From NCBI GenBank assembly GCA_963730585.1, contig CAVSSL010000006.1, positions 124,001 to 188,000 of the forward strand: a DNA stretch of 64,000 bases, read 5' to 3'. The DNA is from Pedococcus_A sp963730585 (GTDB lineage: Bacteria > Actinomycetota > Actinomycetes > Actinomycetales > Dermatophilaceae). How positions within the stretch are numbered: position 1 is the first letter of the stretch; every line of letters starts with the position of its first letter. Below the pieces are notes generated by a model. It did no database searches and was not told the DNA's origin. It saw only the letters and a list, made by a program, of their open reading frames with translations. Both the position numbers and the translations under genes were made by a program. Below, piece by piece: positions 26,207 to 34,581 of this stretch.

Positions 26207-26925
26207 ACGCCCGACCCCACCCGCCGACACCCGCCCTCCACGTGGTGGGTGTCGACGCCGACGGTCGCGAGGTCACCTCCTTCCGGCTCGGCCACGGGGC
26301 CGACCCGGTGCGGGTGCTGCTCGAGCACGGCTGGGCGGCCCACCAGGTCTGCGGCATCGACACCGTCTCCGACCCCGACCACGCGCTCACGCTCCGGTAT
26401 GCCGTGCGGCCGGCTTCCGAGGGCGACGTTCCCCCGGGACGCCCGGTCGTGCCGACCGACGAGGGCCTGGTGAAGGAACCGGGGGAGGAGGTGCACCCCC
26501 ACCAGCGTGCCGCCGCCTACGGTCTGGTCACCAGCAGCCGCGGCATCCTGCTGACCCAGCTCTCGGAGACCACCAACGCGGCGGGCCGGTGGACCCTCCC
26601 CGGTGGCGGCATCGACCCCGGAGAGTCGCCGCTGGACGCGCTCCACCGCGAGGTCTGGGAGGAGAGTGGCCAGCGGATCGAGGAGCCGGTGGTGCTCGAC
26701 ATCCACACGCAGCACTGGGTGGGACGGGCACCGAGCGGGCGCCTCGAGGACTTCCACGCGGTGCGGATCATCTTCACCGCCCACTGCCCGTCGCCCACCG
26801 AGCCGGTGGTGCACGACGTCGGCGGGTCGACCGCCGCAGTCCGCTGGGTCCGTCGCGAGGAGGTCGGCACCTACCGGCTGACCCGGTCCTTCGCGCCGCA
26901 CCTGCAGACGTGGCTCGACCTGTAG
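26203..26925 (+). CDS. Nudix hydrolase
   Basis: A 240-residue Nudix enzyme. The Nudix box GGIDPGESPLDALHREVWEE (about residues 131-150) followed by SG is complete, with the catalytic REVWEE core. An extra N-terminal domain of about 100 residues precedes it. Substrates of this group cannot be predicted by eye (nucleotide sugars or damaged nucleotides are common). The TTG 26203 start overlaps the glycosyltransferase stop. Confidence 0.87.
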   Translation: MNARPHPPTPALHVVGVDADGREVTSFRLGHGADPVRVLLEHGWAAHQVCGIDTVSDPDHALTLRYAVRPASEGDVPPGRPVVPTDEGLVKEPGEEVHPHQRAAAYGLVTSSRGILLTQLSETTNAAGRWTLPGGGIDPGESPLDALHREVWEESGQRIEEPVVLDIHTQHWVGRAPSGRLEDFHAVRIIFTAHCPSPTEPVVHDVGGSTAAVRWVRREEVGTYRLTRSFAPHLQTWLDL

Positions 26926-26941
26926 CCAGGCCGAGCCACGT
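26908..26941. terminator. hairpin over the Nudix stop codon, between convergent genes
   Basis: ACGTGGCTCG (26908-26917) pairs with CGAGCCACGT (26932-26941), with an inner CCTG/CAGG stem. It lies between the Nudix gene and the convergent membrane-protein gene that ends at 26963. Confidence 0.6.
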
Positions 26942-26962
26942 CTCAAGCGGTGCCGTGCCCCG

Positions 26963-27430
26963 TCAGGCCCGGCGCCTCCGCGACGAGAGCAGGCCGAGGG
27001 CGCCGAGGAGGACCAGCACCAGACCTGCGATGACGATGCCGAGTGGGCCGACGTTGCCCCAGTCGATCGTCCAGTTCGCGATCTCCTGCGCGAAGGCGGC
27101 GGCCGCGACGGCCAGGCAGACCAGGCCGAGGATGATGGGCGCGAGGTAGGGCCCGCGCACGACCTCGGGGGCGGCAGGGGGCCGGGCTGCCGGTGCCTGC
27201 TGTGGAGCGTAGGGCTGCCGGGGCACCGGCTGGCTTGCCACCGGCTGGGATGTCACCGGCGCGGTCGTCCGAGGGAGCGGCTCCGTGCGCTGGGCCGCGG
27301 GCTGTGCCTCGGTCCGCTCGGTGGCCGGCATTGACTCGGTCCGCTCGGGACCCGGGATCGACTCGGTGCGCTCGTTGGCGGGCATGGGCACCGACTCGGT
27401 GCGCTCGGGGTCGGGGGTGTTGGTGCTCAT
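26963..27430 (-). CDS. small membrane protein with ERTES repeats
   Basis: A 155-residue protein. Residues 1-55 contain five or so imperfect repeats built on ERTES/ERTEA (DNA repeats of about 16 bases between 27300 and 27410), then a Pro/Gln linker and two membrane helices (about 95-115, 125-145) ending in RRRR. No family is recognised. It lies four bases after the PspC-like gene and is surely in its operon, so an envelope-stress accessory role is likely by context only. Confidence 0.7.
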   Translation of the reverse strand: MSTNTPDPERTESVPMPANERTESIPGPERTESMPATERTEAQPAAQRTEPLPRTTAPVTSQPVASQPVPRQPYAPQQAPAARPPAAPEVVRGPYLAPIILGLVCLAVAAAAFAQEIANWTIDWGNVGPLGIVIAGLVLVLLGALGLLSSRRRRA

Positions 27431-27434
27431 CAGG

Positions 27435-28797
27435 TCACTCCTTGCCGATGATGATCTGGCCGAGACCGACCTTGGCGTTGACGACGAGGTCGGTGGGGCC
27501 GGTACCGATGACCTCGGTGCTGCTCAGGGTCCGACCGCTGGGTCCGTCCTGGGTCCACTGGCCGTTCTCGTCCAGGCCCCAGCCGCCGGCCTCCTTGATC
27601 TCGCCGGCGTTGACGTCGCTGCGGACCTCAACGGTGAGGTCGTCCGGCACGTAGATGCGCAGCTCTCCGACACCGACGCTGGCGTCGACCACACCGGGCC
27701 GGGCCGGGCTGGTGGGGTAGTCCTCGAGGTGCAGGTTGGCTGAGCCCACCCCGAGCGAGAAGCTCTCCGAGCTCGAGGTGCCGAGCGGTCGCCACTCGCG
27801 CTCGCCGACACCAGCGTTGATCTGCAGACCCGGCACGATGGAGGCGAACCAGGTGCTGATCGCCAGCACCACCGCGATGAATCCGGTGAGCCCGGCGCGG
27901 AAGCCCGCCAGGCCCATGGCGATCGCGGCGACGCCGAAGACGGTCAGGGCGGAGGCCAGGGCGAGCACGTGCTCGTTGCCCGACCAGTCGAGCTCCCCGT
28001 GGGCCCACACGGTCAGGCCGTAGGCGCACAGCGCCAGCCCGGAGACGATGACGGCGGCGAGGAAGCCGGCGCTGCGGTGCCGCGGGCGCGGGGGCAGCGG
28101 CGGGCGTGCCGGAGGCGCGGGTGGCGGGGCGTACATCCCGGGGCCACCGGGACCTCCAACCGCACCGGGACCTCCAACCGCACCGGGACCTCCAGCCGCA
28201 CCGGGACCCCCAGCGGGTCCGACCGGGCCGACCCGGTCCGGTCGGCGTCGAGGGCATCGAGCCCGTTGACGGAGCGGCTGCAGCGGCGGCGGGAGCGGCA
28301 GCCCACGCGGCGGCCTGCTGGCGGGTGGCCTCGTCGTTGTTGCGGTTGCGCGTCACGAGCCAGACCACGAATCCCACGGGGACCGCGATCCACCACAGCC
28401 ACCACAGCCCCCAGCCGTCGCCGTCGATGAAGCCGGAGCCGCCGACCAGCGACAGGGCGATGAGCACCAGGATCGCGATGCCCCAGAAGTCGCCGTGACG
28501 CAGGCCGCGCTCGGCGACGATCTCGTCCTTGTCGTTGGGGATGAACGCCCAGGCGATGAGGTAGAGGGTCACGCCGATCCCGCCGAGCAGGATGAGCACG
28601 ACGAGGGCGGCCCGGATCACGAGCGGGTCGACGCCGAGGCGGTTGGCGATGCCGGAACACACGCCGGCCAGCCACTTGTCCTCGGTGTCACGCCGGACGT
28701 CGATCTCACGGAGCCAGCCGAAGAAGCGGTCGAGCCCGGAGCTCGGTTGGGATCCCGGGTGCGGTGCGCCAGCGATCTGGCCAGGGTTCTGCGTCAT
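27435..28797 (-). CDS. PspC-domain membrane protein with LiaF-like C-terminus, frameshifted
   Basis: From ATG 28797 the frame encodes a PspC domain (DKWLAGVCSGIANRLGVDP, about residues 38-56, plus a helix) and more helices up to about base 28240. The continuation, a Gly/Pro linker, four helices and a beta-rich LiaF-like C-terminal domain (VDASVGVGELRIYVPDDL), is in another frame that ends at 27435. Shifting by one base within the low-complexity stretch near 28220-28250 joins them into a normal two-part PspC protein. A sequence error in this GC-rich linker is the simplest explanation. The role is envelope-stress sensing, divergent from a PspC-fused kinase. Confidence 0.75.
28141..28212 (-). 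repeat. 18-bp tandem repeats in the PspC linker
   Basis: The unit ccgggacctccaaccgca repeats about 3.5 times, encoding a Gly-Gly-Pro-Gly-Ala-Val linker. The unit length is a multiple of three, so copy-number change would not shift the frame. Confidence 0.7.
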
Positions 28798-28833
28798 GGC
28801 GACCATGCTTCCCGGGGCACTCGCCCCTCACCA

Positions 28834-28849
28834 TGAGGGTCGACCCTGA
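28834..28849. promoter_or_regulatory. palindrome in the divergent PspC/kinase promoter
   Basis: TGAGGGTCGACCCTGA (28834-28849) contains a perfect 12-bp palindrome AGGGTCGACCCT. It lies between the divergent starts at 28797 and 28923, a natural site for the linked response regulator. The overall TGAG-N8-style symmetry recalls the MacR site of Streptomyces, whose kinase is also of this kind; this is an inference. Confidence 0.45.
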
Positions 28850-28922
28850 CCCCACCCTGAAGAAGGGCCGTCCGCCCCTGAATAGGGCCGTTGGTCGGGT
28901 CGGCGTGGGCCAAGATGGGCAC

Positions 28923-30314
28923 ATGCCGACTCCCTACGAGCGACCCCCGAGCGCCGCCCAGGCGCGGGCAGCGGAGCGCCGGCCCCGTCGCCGGATGCAC
29001 CGCCCCGTCGAGGGCCGGCTCGTCGCGGGCGTGTGCGCCGGGCTGGCCGAGCACCTCGGCTGGGAGGTCCGGCTGGTGCGGATCGGCTTCATCATGCTCG
29101 CCCTGCCCGGTGGGGCCGGGCTGGTGGCCTACCTCTTCCTCTGGGCCCTCACGCCCCAGTCGGTCGGTGGCATGGTCGAGCGCGACGACGGCCGGGTCCC
29201 TGTCGACCCGGCCAGGCCGGAGGGGCCGACCCGTCCCGTGGAGGAGGCGGCCTCCGTCGCGGGCGCCGCCTCTGACGAGGAGCAGCGGTCGGCGGCGCGC
29301 ACCCTGCTCGTCGGTGGTGCGCTGCTGGCGGTGGGGCTGGTGGTCGTGGCCCAGAACGCCGGCTTCGACCTGCGGCTCGGCTTCCTCGTCCCGCTCCTCG
29401 TCGTCGCCGTCGGCGCGGTCATCGCCTGGTCGCAGCTCGACGACGCCCAGCGGGGCCGTTGGCTCGGCTCGTCCGAGGGGCCGCGGCGGTTCAGCGTCGC
29501 CCGGCTGGTCTTCGGCGGGTTCCTCGCCCTCACGGGGCTGGTCATCGTGGCGACGCGCGGCCGCTCGCTCTCGGCGATCTGGGACATCGCCCTCGCCTCG
29601 CTGGCGGTGGTGGCCGGCATCGTGCTCATCGCCGCTCCGTGGGGCCTGCGCCTGTGGGGCGACCTGCGCCGCGAACAGGCCGAGCGGGCCCGCGCGACCG
29701 AGCGCGCCGACATCGCGGCCCACCTGCACGACTCGGTGCTCCAGACCCTGGCGCTGATCCAGCGCCGCGCCGACGACCCCGCCGCCGTCGCCCAGCTCGC
29801 GCGGGCCCAGGAGCGCGAGCTGCGCTCGTGGCTGTATGCCGGTCCGGCCGGTTCCGACGCCACCCTCGCCTCCGCGGTCGCGGAGGTGGCGCACGAGGTG
29901 GAGGACGTGCACGGCATACCGATCGAGCTCGTGGCCACGGGTGACCGGCCGCTCGACGACGGCGGCACGGCGCTGGTGCGCGCGGTGCGCGAGTCGCTGC
30001 TCAACGCGGTGCGGCACGGCCGCCCGCCGGTGTCGCTCTACGTCGAGGTGGGGCCGTCCGGGGTCGAGGCGTTCGTGCGCGACCACGGCGACGGCTTCGA
30101 GGTCGACGACATCCCGGAGGACCGGCTCGGCGTGCGGCAGTCCGTCCTCGGCCGCATGCAGCGCCACGGCGGCAGCGCGCGCGTCCGGCGCCTCGACCAG
30201 GGCACCGAGGTGTGCCTGGTGCTCCCGCCGCTCGCCACCAACGGCAGTCCCGTGGCGCCCGTCCCGACCCACGAAACCCAACCCCCTGCGGAGGCCTCCC
30301 ATGCAACCCCGTGA
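28923..30314 (+). CDS. PspC-domain sensor histidine kinase
   Basis: A 463-residue kinase. An N-terminal PspC domain (RLVAGVCAGLAEHLGWEV, about residues 34-51) is followed by several membrane helices (to about 250), the dimerisation/phosphoacceptor helix ADIAAHLHDSVLQTLALIQ (His near 270, HisKA_3 type) and an ATPase domain with RESLLNAVRHG (about 356). It pairs with the LuxR-type regulator downstream, with a 14-base overlap. A CAAGAT element ends seven bases before ATG 28923, suggesting a leaderless start. The likely signal is membrane or envelope stress. Confidence 0.92.
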   Translation: MPTPYERPPSAAQARAAERRPRRRMHRPVEGRLVAGVCAGLAEHLGWEVRLVRIGFIMLALPGGAGLVAYLFLWALTPQSVGGMVERDDGRVPVDPARPEGPTRPVEEAASVAGAASDEEQRSAARTLLVGGALLAVGLVVVAQNAGFDLRLGFLVPLLVVAVGAVIAWSQLDDAQRGRWLGSSEGPRRFSVARLVFGGFLALTGLVIVATRGRSLSAIWDIALASLAVVAGIVLIAAPWGLRLWGDLRREQAERARATERADIAAHLHDSVLQTLALIQRRADDPAAVAQLARAQERELRSWLYAGPAGSDATLASAVAEVAHEVEDVHGIPIELVATGDRPLDDGGTALVRAVRESLLNAVRHGRPPVSLYVEVGPSGVEAFVRDHGDGFEVDDIPEDRLGVRQSVLGRMQRHGGSARVRRLDQGTEVCLVLPPLATNGSPVAPVPTHETQPPAEASHATP

Positions 30315-30978
30315 CCCGCGCGTCGACGTCGTCCTCGTCGACGACCACCGGATGTTCCGCTCGGGCGTGCGGGCCGAGATCGGCGACGCGGTGACCATCG
30401 TCGGCGAGGCTGCCAACGTCGAGGCCGCCGTCGAGGTCATCACCGAGACCCGTCCCGCCGTGGTGCTGCTCGACGTGCACCTGCCCGGCGGCAACGGCCA
30501 CGGCGGTGTCGACGTGCTGCACGGCTGCCGGGGTCTCGAGACGGCCGACGGCCAGCCGGTGCGGTTCCTCGCCCTGTCGGTCTCCGACGCCGCCGAGGAC
30601 GTCATCGCCGTGATCCGGGCCGGCGCACGGGGCTACGTCACCAAGACCATCAGCGCGAACGACCTCACCTCGGCGATCCGGCGGGTGGCCGACGGCGACG
30701 CGGTGTTCTCGCCGCGGCTGGCGGGTTTCGTGCTCGACGCCTTCGGGGCATCGGCGGGCGAGATCGCCGAGGTGGACGAGGAGCTCGACCGGCTCAGCGC
30801 GCGCGAACGCGAGGTCATGCGCCTCATCGCGCGCGGCTACCAGTACAAGGAAGTCGCCAAGGAGCTGTTCATCTCCGTGAAAACCGTTGAGACACACGTG
30901 TCCTCGGTGCTGCGCAAGCTCCAGCTGTCGTCGCGCCACGAGCTGACGGCCTGGGCGATGGGGCGCCGGCTGCTGTGA
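30301..30978 (+). CDS. NarL/LuxR-family response regulator
   Basis: A 225-residue two-component regulator. The receiver domain has the acidic pair VDDH (about residue 14), the phosphorylated Asp in VVLLDVHLPG (about 58) and the lysine in YVTKTIS (about 116). The LuxR helix-turn-helix is LSAREREVMRLIARGYQYKE followed by VKTVETHVSSVLRKL. An insertion after the phosphorylation site (NGHGGVDVLHG) is typical of regulators paired with PspC kinases. It overlaps the kinase gene. Confidence 0.93.
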   Translation: MQPRDPRVDVVLVDDHRMFRSGVRAEIGDAVTIVGEAANVEAAVEVITETRPAVVLLDVHLPGGNGHGGVDVLHGCRGLETADGQPVRFLALSVSDAAEDVIAVIRAGARGYVTKTISANDLTSAIRRVADGDAVFSPRLAGFVLDAFGASAGEIAEVDEELDRLSAREREVMRLIARGYQYKEVAKELFISVKTVETHVSSVLRKLQLSSRHELTAWAMGRRLL

Positions 30979-30980
30979 AC

Positions 30981-30996
30981 TAGGCTGCCGGCCATG
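30981..30996 (+). promoter_or_regulatory. leaderless promoter -10 of the 114-residue membrane protein
   Basis: TAGGCT (30981-30986) lies seven bases before ATG 30994. Confidence 0.55.
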
Positions 30997-31338
30997 GACT
31001 TCGTCAAGGACCTGTTCGTCCTGCTGCACCTGGTTGGCATGGCCGCCGTCGTCGGCGGCTGGATCGCGGTGGCGCGTGCGCCCAAGGTGATCCCGCCCAT
31101 CCTGTGGGGCGCTCGGGCCCAGGTGCTCACCGGCCTGCTGCTCGTCGGCATCCTCGAGATGGGCGACGAGACGGTGAACAACGCCAAGATCGGGGTCAAG
31201 CTGCTCGTCGCCCTCGCGGTCGCCGCGTGCGCCGAGATCGGCAACGCGCGCCAGAAGCGGGGAGAGCCGAACCCCACGCTGGTCAACGCGGCCGGCGGCC
31301 TCGCGCTGCTCAACACCGCGATCGCGGTGCTCTGGTAG
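30994..31338 (+). CDS. small membrane protein (114 residues)
   Basis: Four hydrophobic segments (about residues 8-26, 40-55, 64-80, 95-113) with a short cytoplasmic loop rich in Asn/Lys (NARQKRGEPNP). Proteins of this kind are widespread and unnamed in actinobacteria; I know no function. It follows the response regulator by 15 bases but has its own leaderless -10 box. Confidence 0.7.
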   Translation: MDFVKDLFVLLHLVGMAAVVGGWIAVARAPKVIPPILWGARAQVLTGLLLVGILEMGDETVNNAKIGVKLLVALAVAACAEIGNARQKRGEPNPTLVNAAGGLALLNTAIAVLW

Positions 31339-31344
31339 GGCCCC

Positions 31345-32430
31345 TCAACCCGCTGCCCGCGGGTCGCGGGCGGTGCGCCGGGCCTGGTCGTCGTAGCCGC
31401 CCTCGGGCGGCACCATCTCGGCACGCACCCCCAGCAGGCGGATCGGTCGTTCGTCGGCGAGCCCGCGCAGCAGGTCGAGCGCGGTCTCGCCGATGAGGCC
31501 GGGGTCGTAGGTCGGCTCGGCCAGCTTGCGGCTGCGGGCGACGGTGAAGAACGGCGCGAACCGCACCTTGAGGTGCACGCGCATGCACGGGCGTCCCTCT
31601 GCCGCAATGTCCTTCACGACTTGTTCGGCGAGCGAGGTGATGGCGGAGGCGATCTCGTCGGGGTCGGTGAGGTTCTGCTGGTAGGTGACCTCGCGGCCGT
31701 GGGCGCGCGGGACGTAGGGGGTGTCGTCGACCGTCGCGCTGCTGACGCCCCGCCCGAGCCGGCCGTAGTAGGGACCCATGGTCGGGCCGAACTCGGCTGC
31801 CAGCCGGTCGGGGTCGGCCACGGCCAGGTCGTTGACCGTCTCGACGCCGAGCCCGGCCAGCCGGGCTCCGATGCGGCTGCCCACGCCCCACAGGGCGGTC
31901 GTGGGGCGCTCGCCCATCACCTCGAACCAGTTCTCGCGGGTGAGGCGGAAGACCCCCTGGGGCTTGCCGAAGTCGGTGGCGATCTTGGCGCGGATCTTGT
32001 CGTCACCGATGCCGACCGAGCAGTGCAGGTCGGTGGCGGCCAGCACCTCGGCCTGGATCAGCCGGGCGAACGCCTCGGGGTCGTCGGTGTCGATGCCGAC
32101 GAACGCCTCGTCCCACCCGAGCACCTCCACCACGGCACCCGGCTGGGCCCGCAGCGTGTCCATGACCTGCTGCGAGGCGGCCTCGTAGAGCGGGGCATCG
32201 ACCGGCAGCAGCACGGCCTGGGGGCACTTGCGCACCGCCGTCTTCAGCGGCATGCCCGACCGCACGCCGAACTCGCGCGCCTCGTAGGACGCGGTCGACA
32301 CGACGGCCCGCTCGTTCGGGTCGCCGCGGCCGCCGACGATGACCGGCTGGCCGCGCAGCTCGGGGCGCCGCAGCAGCTCGACCGCCGCGATGAACTGGTC
32401 GAGGTCGACGTGGAGCACCCAGGGCGCCAT
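31345..32430 (-). CDS. dinB: DNA polymerase IV (Y family)
   Basis: A 361-residue translesion polymerase. The first catalytic Asp is in HVDLDQF (about residues 6-12), the second acidic pair in GWDEAFVG (about 104-111; most homologues have S-x-DE), and the helix-hairpin-helix is around GVGSRIGARLAGLGVETV. The C-terminus lacks the QLxLF-type clamp-binding motif, so clamp interaction may be weak, as in DinB2/DinB3-like actinobacterial enzymes. No SOS box is visible at its promoter. Convergent with the small membrane protein (six-base gap). Confidence 0.92.
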   Translation of the reverse strand: MAPWVLHVDLDQFIAAVELLRRPELRGQPVIVGGRGDPNERAVVSTASYEAREFGVRSGMPLKTAVRKCPQAVLLPVDAPLYEAASQQVMDTLRAQPGAVVEVLGWDEAFVGIDTDDPEAFARLIQAEVLAATDLHCSVGIGDDKIRAKIATDFGKPQGVFRLTRENWFEVMGERPTTALWGVGSRIGARLAGLGVETVNDLAVADPDRLAAEFGPTMGPYYGRLGRGVSSATVDDTPYVPRAHGREVTYQQNLTDPDEIASAITSLAEQVVKDIAAEGRPCMRVHLKVRFAPFFTVARSRKLAEPTYDPGLIGETALDLLRGLADERPIRLLGVRAEMVPPEGGYDDQARRTARDPRAAG

Positions 32431-32457
32431 GGCCCCATCCTGCCCGGTGCCACCGAC

Positions 32458-32475
32458 GTGTCGCGCTGAGTTGTC
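32458..32475 (+). repeat. GTGTCGCGCTGAG element, copy A
   Basis: GTGTCGCGCTGAGTTGTC upstream of the AbiEi/DUF559 gene. Related copies lie just after the gene's stop (33476) and, inverted, at 33541. Confidence 0.6.
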
Positions 32476-32595
32476 ACCGACGCCAACGGGGCAGCGTGCT
32501 GACAGGGGAGTTGGTCGCCCAGCATGTCCGCGCGACACGCTCTCCTGTGGACAACGCAACCAGCAGCCGCCGCAAGGTCGCCAGAGTGGTGCGTC

Positions 32596-33474
32596 ATGAG
32601 TCGCGCCGTCCTCGAAGAGTTCATGGTCCAGGCGGGCGGCCTTGCCACGACGCAGCAGCTGCAGCAGGTGTTCACACGTCGCACCCTCGAGCGCGCCGTC
32701 GAGGAGGGGCAGATCATCCGGGTCGAGCGCGGTCGCTACGCCGTCCCGCAGGTCGACGATGCCCGCCGCCAAGCACACCGGCTCGGAGGTGTGCTTGCCC
32801 TGACCAGCGCTGCCCTGGAGTGGGGCTGGCCGGTCAAGGCCGTGCCGGCGAAGCCGTGGGTGGCGGTGGACCCCGGCCGCAACATCAGCCCTGGCCGACG
32901 CGAGGGGGTACAGGTCACCTGGAGGCGGCTGACGCCGGCAGAGGTCGCTGTAGGTCCCCACACAGCGGCGATCCGAACTGTGCTGGACTGCGCCGCCGAG
33001 CTTCCCTTCGACGAGTCGCTCGCTGTAGCTGACTCCGCCCTCCGTTCAGGGCTGGTCAGCCGTGCAGAGCTCGAGAGAGCGGCACAAGAGCACCCGCGAC
33101 GCGGTCGTGCACGCGTGCGGCGGGTCGTCGACCTGGCATCACCCCTGGCGGCCAACCCGTTCGAGTCGGTGCTGCGTGCGGCTGCGGTCGAGGCAGCCGC
33201 CACCATCCAGTGGGTGCCCCAGCTGGCGGTGCCGGTCGCCGGGCGGCAGCTGCACCCTGATGTGGCCTGCTCCGACCTGCGGATTGCCCTCGAGGCCGAC
33301 AGCTTCGAGTTCCACGGTGAGCGCCGTGCCCTGGTCGCCGATTGCTGGCGCTACGACGAGCTCACCGTCGCAGGATGGTTGGTGCTGAGGTTCGCCTGGG
33401 AGCAGGTCATGTTCGAGTACGACTGGGTGGTGCGCATGATCGCCGGTGCGGTGGCCCAACGGCTTGCGGCGTGA
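32596..33474 (+). CDS. AbiEi-like winged-helix / DUF559 protein
   Basis: A 292-residue protein. The N-terminal third resembles the AbiEi antitoxin winged helix (GGLATTQQLQQVFTRRTLER, then GRYAVPQ); the C-terminus (about 205-285) is a DUF559 Vsr/PD-(D/E)xK-like domain with HPDVACSDLRIALEADS, FEFHG and a final LRFAWEQVM strand. The middle is the usual AbiEi-type linker (IRTVLDCAAELPFDESLAVAD). No AbiEii toxin gene is adjacent, so this is a solitary gene. Proteins of this architecture are abundant in actinobacteria, with unknown function; a nuclease role is suggested by the fold only. Base composition is slightly lower in G+C than the neighbours. Confidence 0.8.
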   Translation: MSRAVLEEFMVQAGGLATTQQLQQVFTRRTLERAVEEGQIIRVERGRYAVPQVDDARRQAHRLGGVLALTSAALEWGWPVKAVPAKPWVAVDPGRNISPGRREGVQVTWRRLTPAEVAVGPHTAAIRTVLDCAAELPFDESLAVADSALRSGLVSRAELERAAQEHPRRGRARVRRVVDLASPLAANPFESVLRAAAVEAAATIQWVPQLAVPVAGRQLHPDVACSDLRIALEADSFEFHGERRALVADCWRYDELTVAGWLVLRFAWEQVMFEYDWVVRMIAGAVAQRLAA

Positions 33475-33475
33475 C

Positions 33476-33491
33476 GTGTCGTGCTGACTTG
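33476..33491 (+). repeat. GTGTCGCGCTGAG element, copy B
   Basis: GTGTCGTGCTGACTTG begins one base after the stop codon of the AbiEi/DUF559 gene and differs from copy A at two positions over 16. Confidence 0.55.
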
Positions 33492-33540
33492 CCCGGAGCC
33501 GGAGGGTGGTGCCGTGCACAACGGCGCGCCACCCGCCGGG

Positions 33541-33557
33541 ACATCTCAGCGCGACAT
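33541..33557 (-). repeat. GTGTCGCGCTGAG element, inverted copy C
   Basis: On the minus strand ATGTCGCGCTGAGATGT, sharing TGTCGCGCTGAG with copy A. It sits between the AbiEi/DUF559 gene and the quinone oxidoreductase stop. Confidence 0.55.
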
Positions 33558-33575
33558 GCCGATCGCCTCGACAGG

Positions 33576-34556
33576 TCAGGGGACGAGCAGCAGCTTCCCG
33601 GTCGTGCGGCGGCCCTCGAGGTCGTCGTAGGCGCGGGCCGCGTCCTCCAGCGGGTAGCGCCCACCGATCTCGAGGTGCAGCCGCCCCGCCGCCAGGTCGC
33701 CGAGCACCGAACCGGCCCGCTCGAGCAGCTCGGCGCGGGTGGCGATGTAGTGACCGAGGGTGGGCCGGGTCAGGAACAGCGAGCCGCCGCGGTTGAGCCG
33801 CTGGATGTCGAAGGGCGGCACCTGGCCGCTCGAGGCGCCGAAGAGGACCATCATCCCGCGGGGCCGCAGCGAGGCGAGCGAGGCGTCGAAGGTGGCCTGT
33901 CCCACGCCGTCGTAGGCGACGTCGAGACGGGCGCCGTCGTTGGCCTCCAGCACCGCCGCGGCCAGGTCGTCGGTCTGCGAGTAGTCGATGACGGCGTGGG
34001 CGCCCAGCCGTCGGGCGATCTCCAGCTTCTCCGGCGACCCCGCGGTGGCGATGACGCGACCGCCCTTGGCGGTGACCATCTGCACGAGCAGCTGGCCGAC
34101 CCCGCCCGCCGCGGCGTGGACGAGGGCGACGGTGCCCGGCCCCACGGCATACGTGCTGTTGACCAGGTAGTGCGCGGTCATGCCCTGGAGCATCGCCGCG
34201 GCCGCGACGTCGAGGTCCAGCCCGTCGGGCACGGGCACGAGGTCGTCGACCGACCGGTTGACGACGGCGCCGGCGCTGCCGAGCCCCTGCCCCCACGCGA
34301 CGCGGTCGCCGACCCGGAAGTCGGTGACGTCGGGACCCACAGTCGTGACGGTGCCCGCCCCCTCGGAGCACGACACGAACGGCGTGGCGATCGGGTAGAC
34401 GCCCTCGCGCTGGTAGACGTCGATGAAGTTGACCCCCACCGCTGCCACCTCGACCTGCACCTGACCGGGGCCGGGGTCGGGCACCTCAACGTCCTGGACC
34501 TCCAGGACGGAGGAGTCGCCGTTGCGGGGAACCATCAGGGCGCGCGCTGTCGTCAC
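33576..34556 (-). CDS. quinone oxidoreductase-like MDR protein
   Basis: A 326-residue zinc-free medium-chain dehydrogenase (zeta-crystallin/QOR branch). FIDVYQREGVYP (about residues 44-55), the nucleotide motif HAAAGGVGQLLVQ (about 147-159) and the C-terminal RTTGKLLLVP are diagnostic. It probably reduces quinones or enones with NADPH. GTG 34556 is used. A CGGCATAC octamer lies in the coding region (34145) and its complement in the upstream gap (34567). Confidence 0.9.
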   Translation of the reverse strand: MTTARALMVPRNGDSSVLEVQDVEVPDPGPGQVQVEVAAVGVNFIDVYQREGVYPIATPFVSCSEGAGTVTTVGPDVTDFRVGDRVAWGQGLGSAGAVVNRSVDDLVPVPDGLDLDVAAAAMLQGMTAHYLVNSTYAVGPGTVALVHAAAGGVGQLLVQMVTAKGGRVIATAGSPEKLEIARRLGAHAVIDYSQTDDLAAAVLEANDGARLDVAYDGVGQATFDASLASLRPRGMMVLFGASSGQVPPFDIQRLNRGGSLFLTRPTLGHYIATRAELLERAGSVLGDLAAGRLHLEIGGRYPLEDAARAYDDLEGRRTTGKLLLVP

Positions 34557-34581
34557 GCGCCCGACTGTATGCCGCGTGGGG

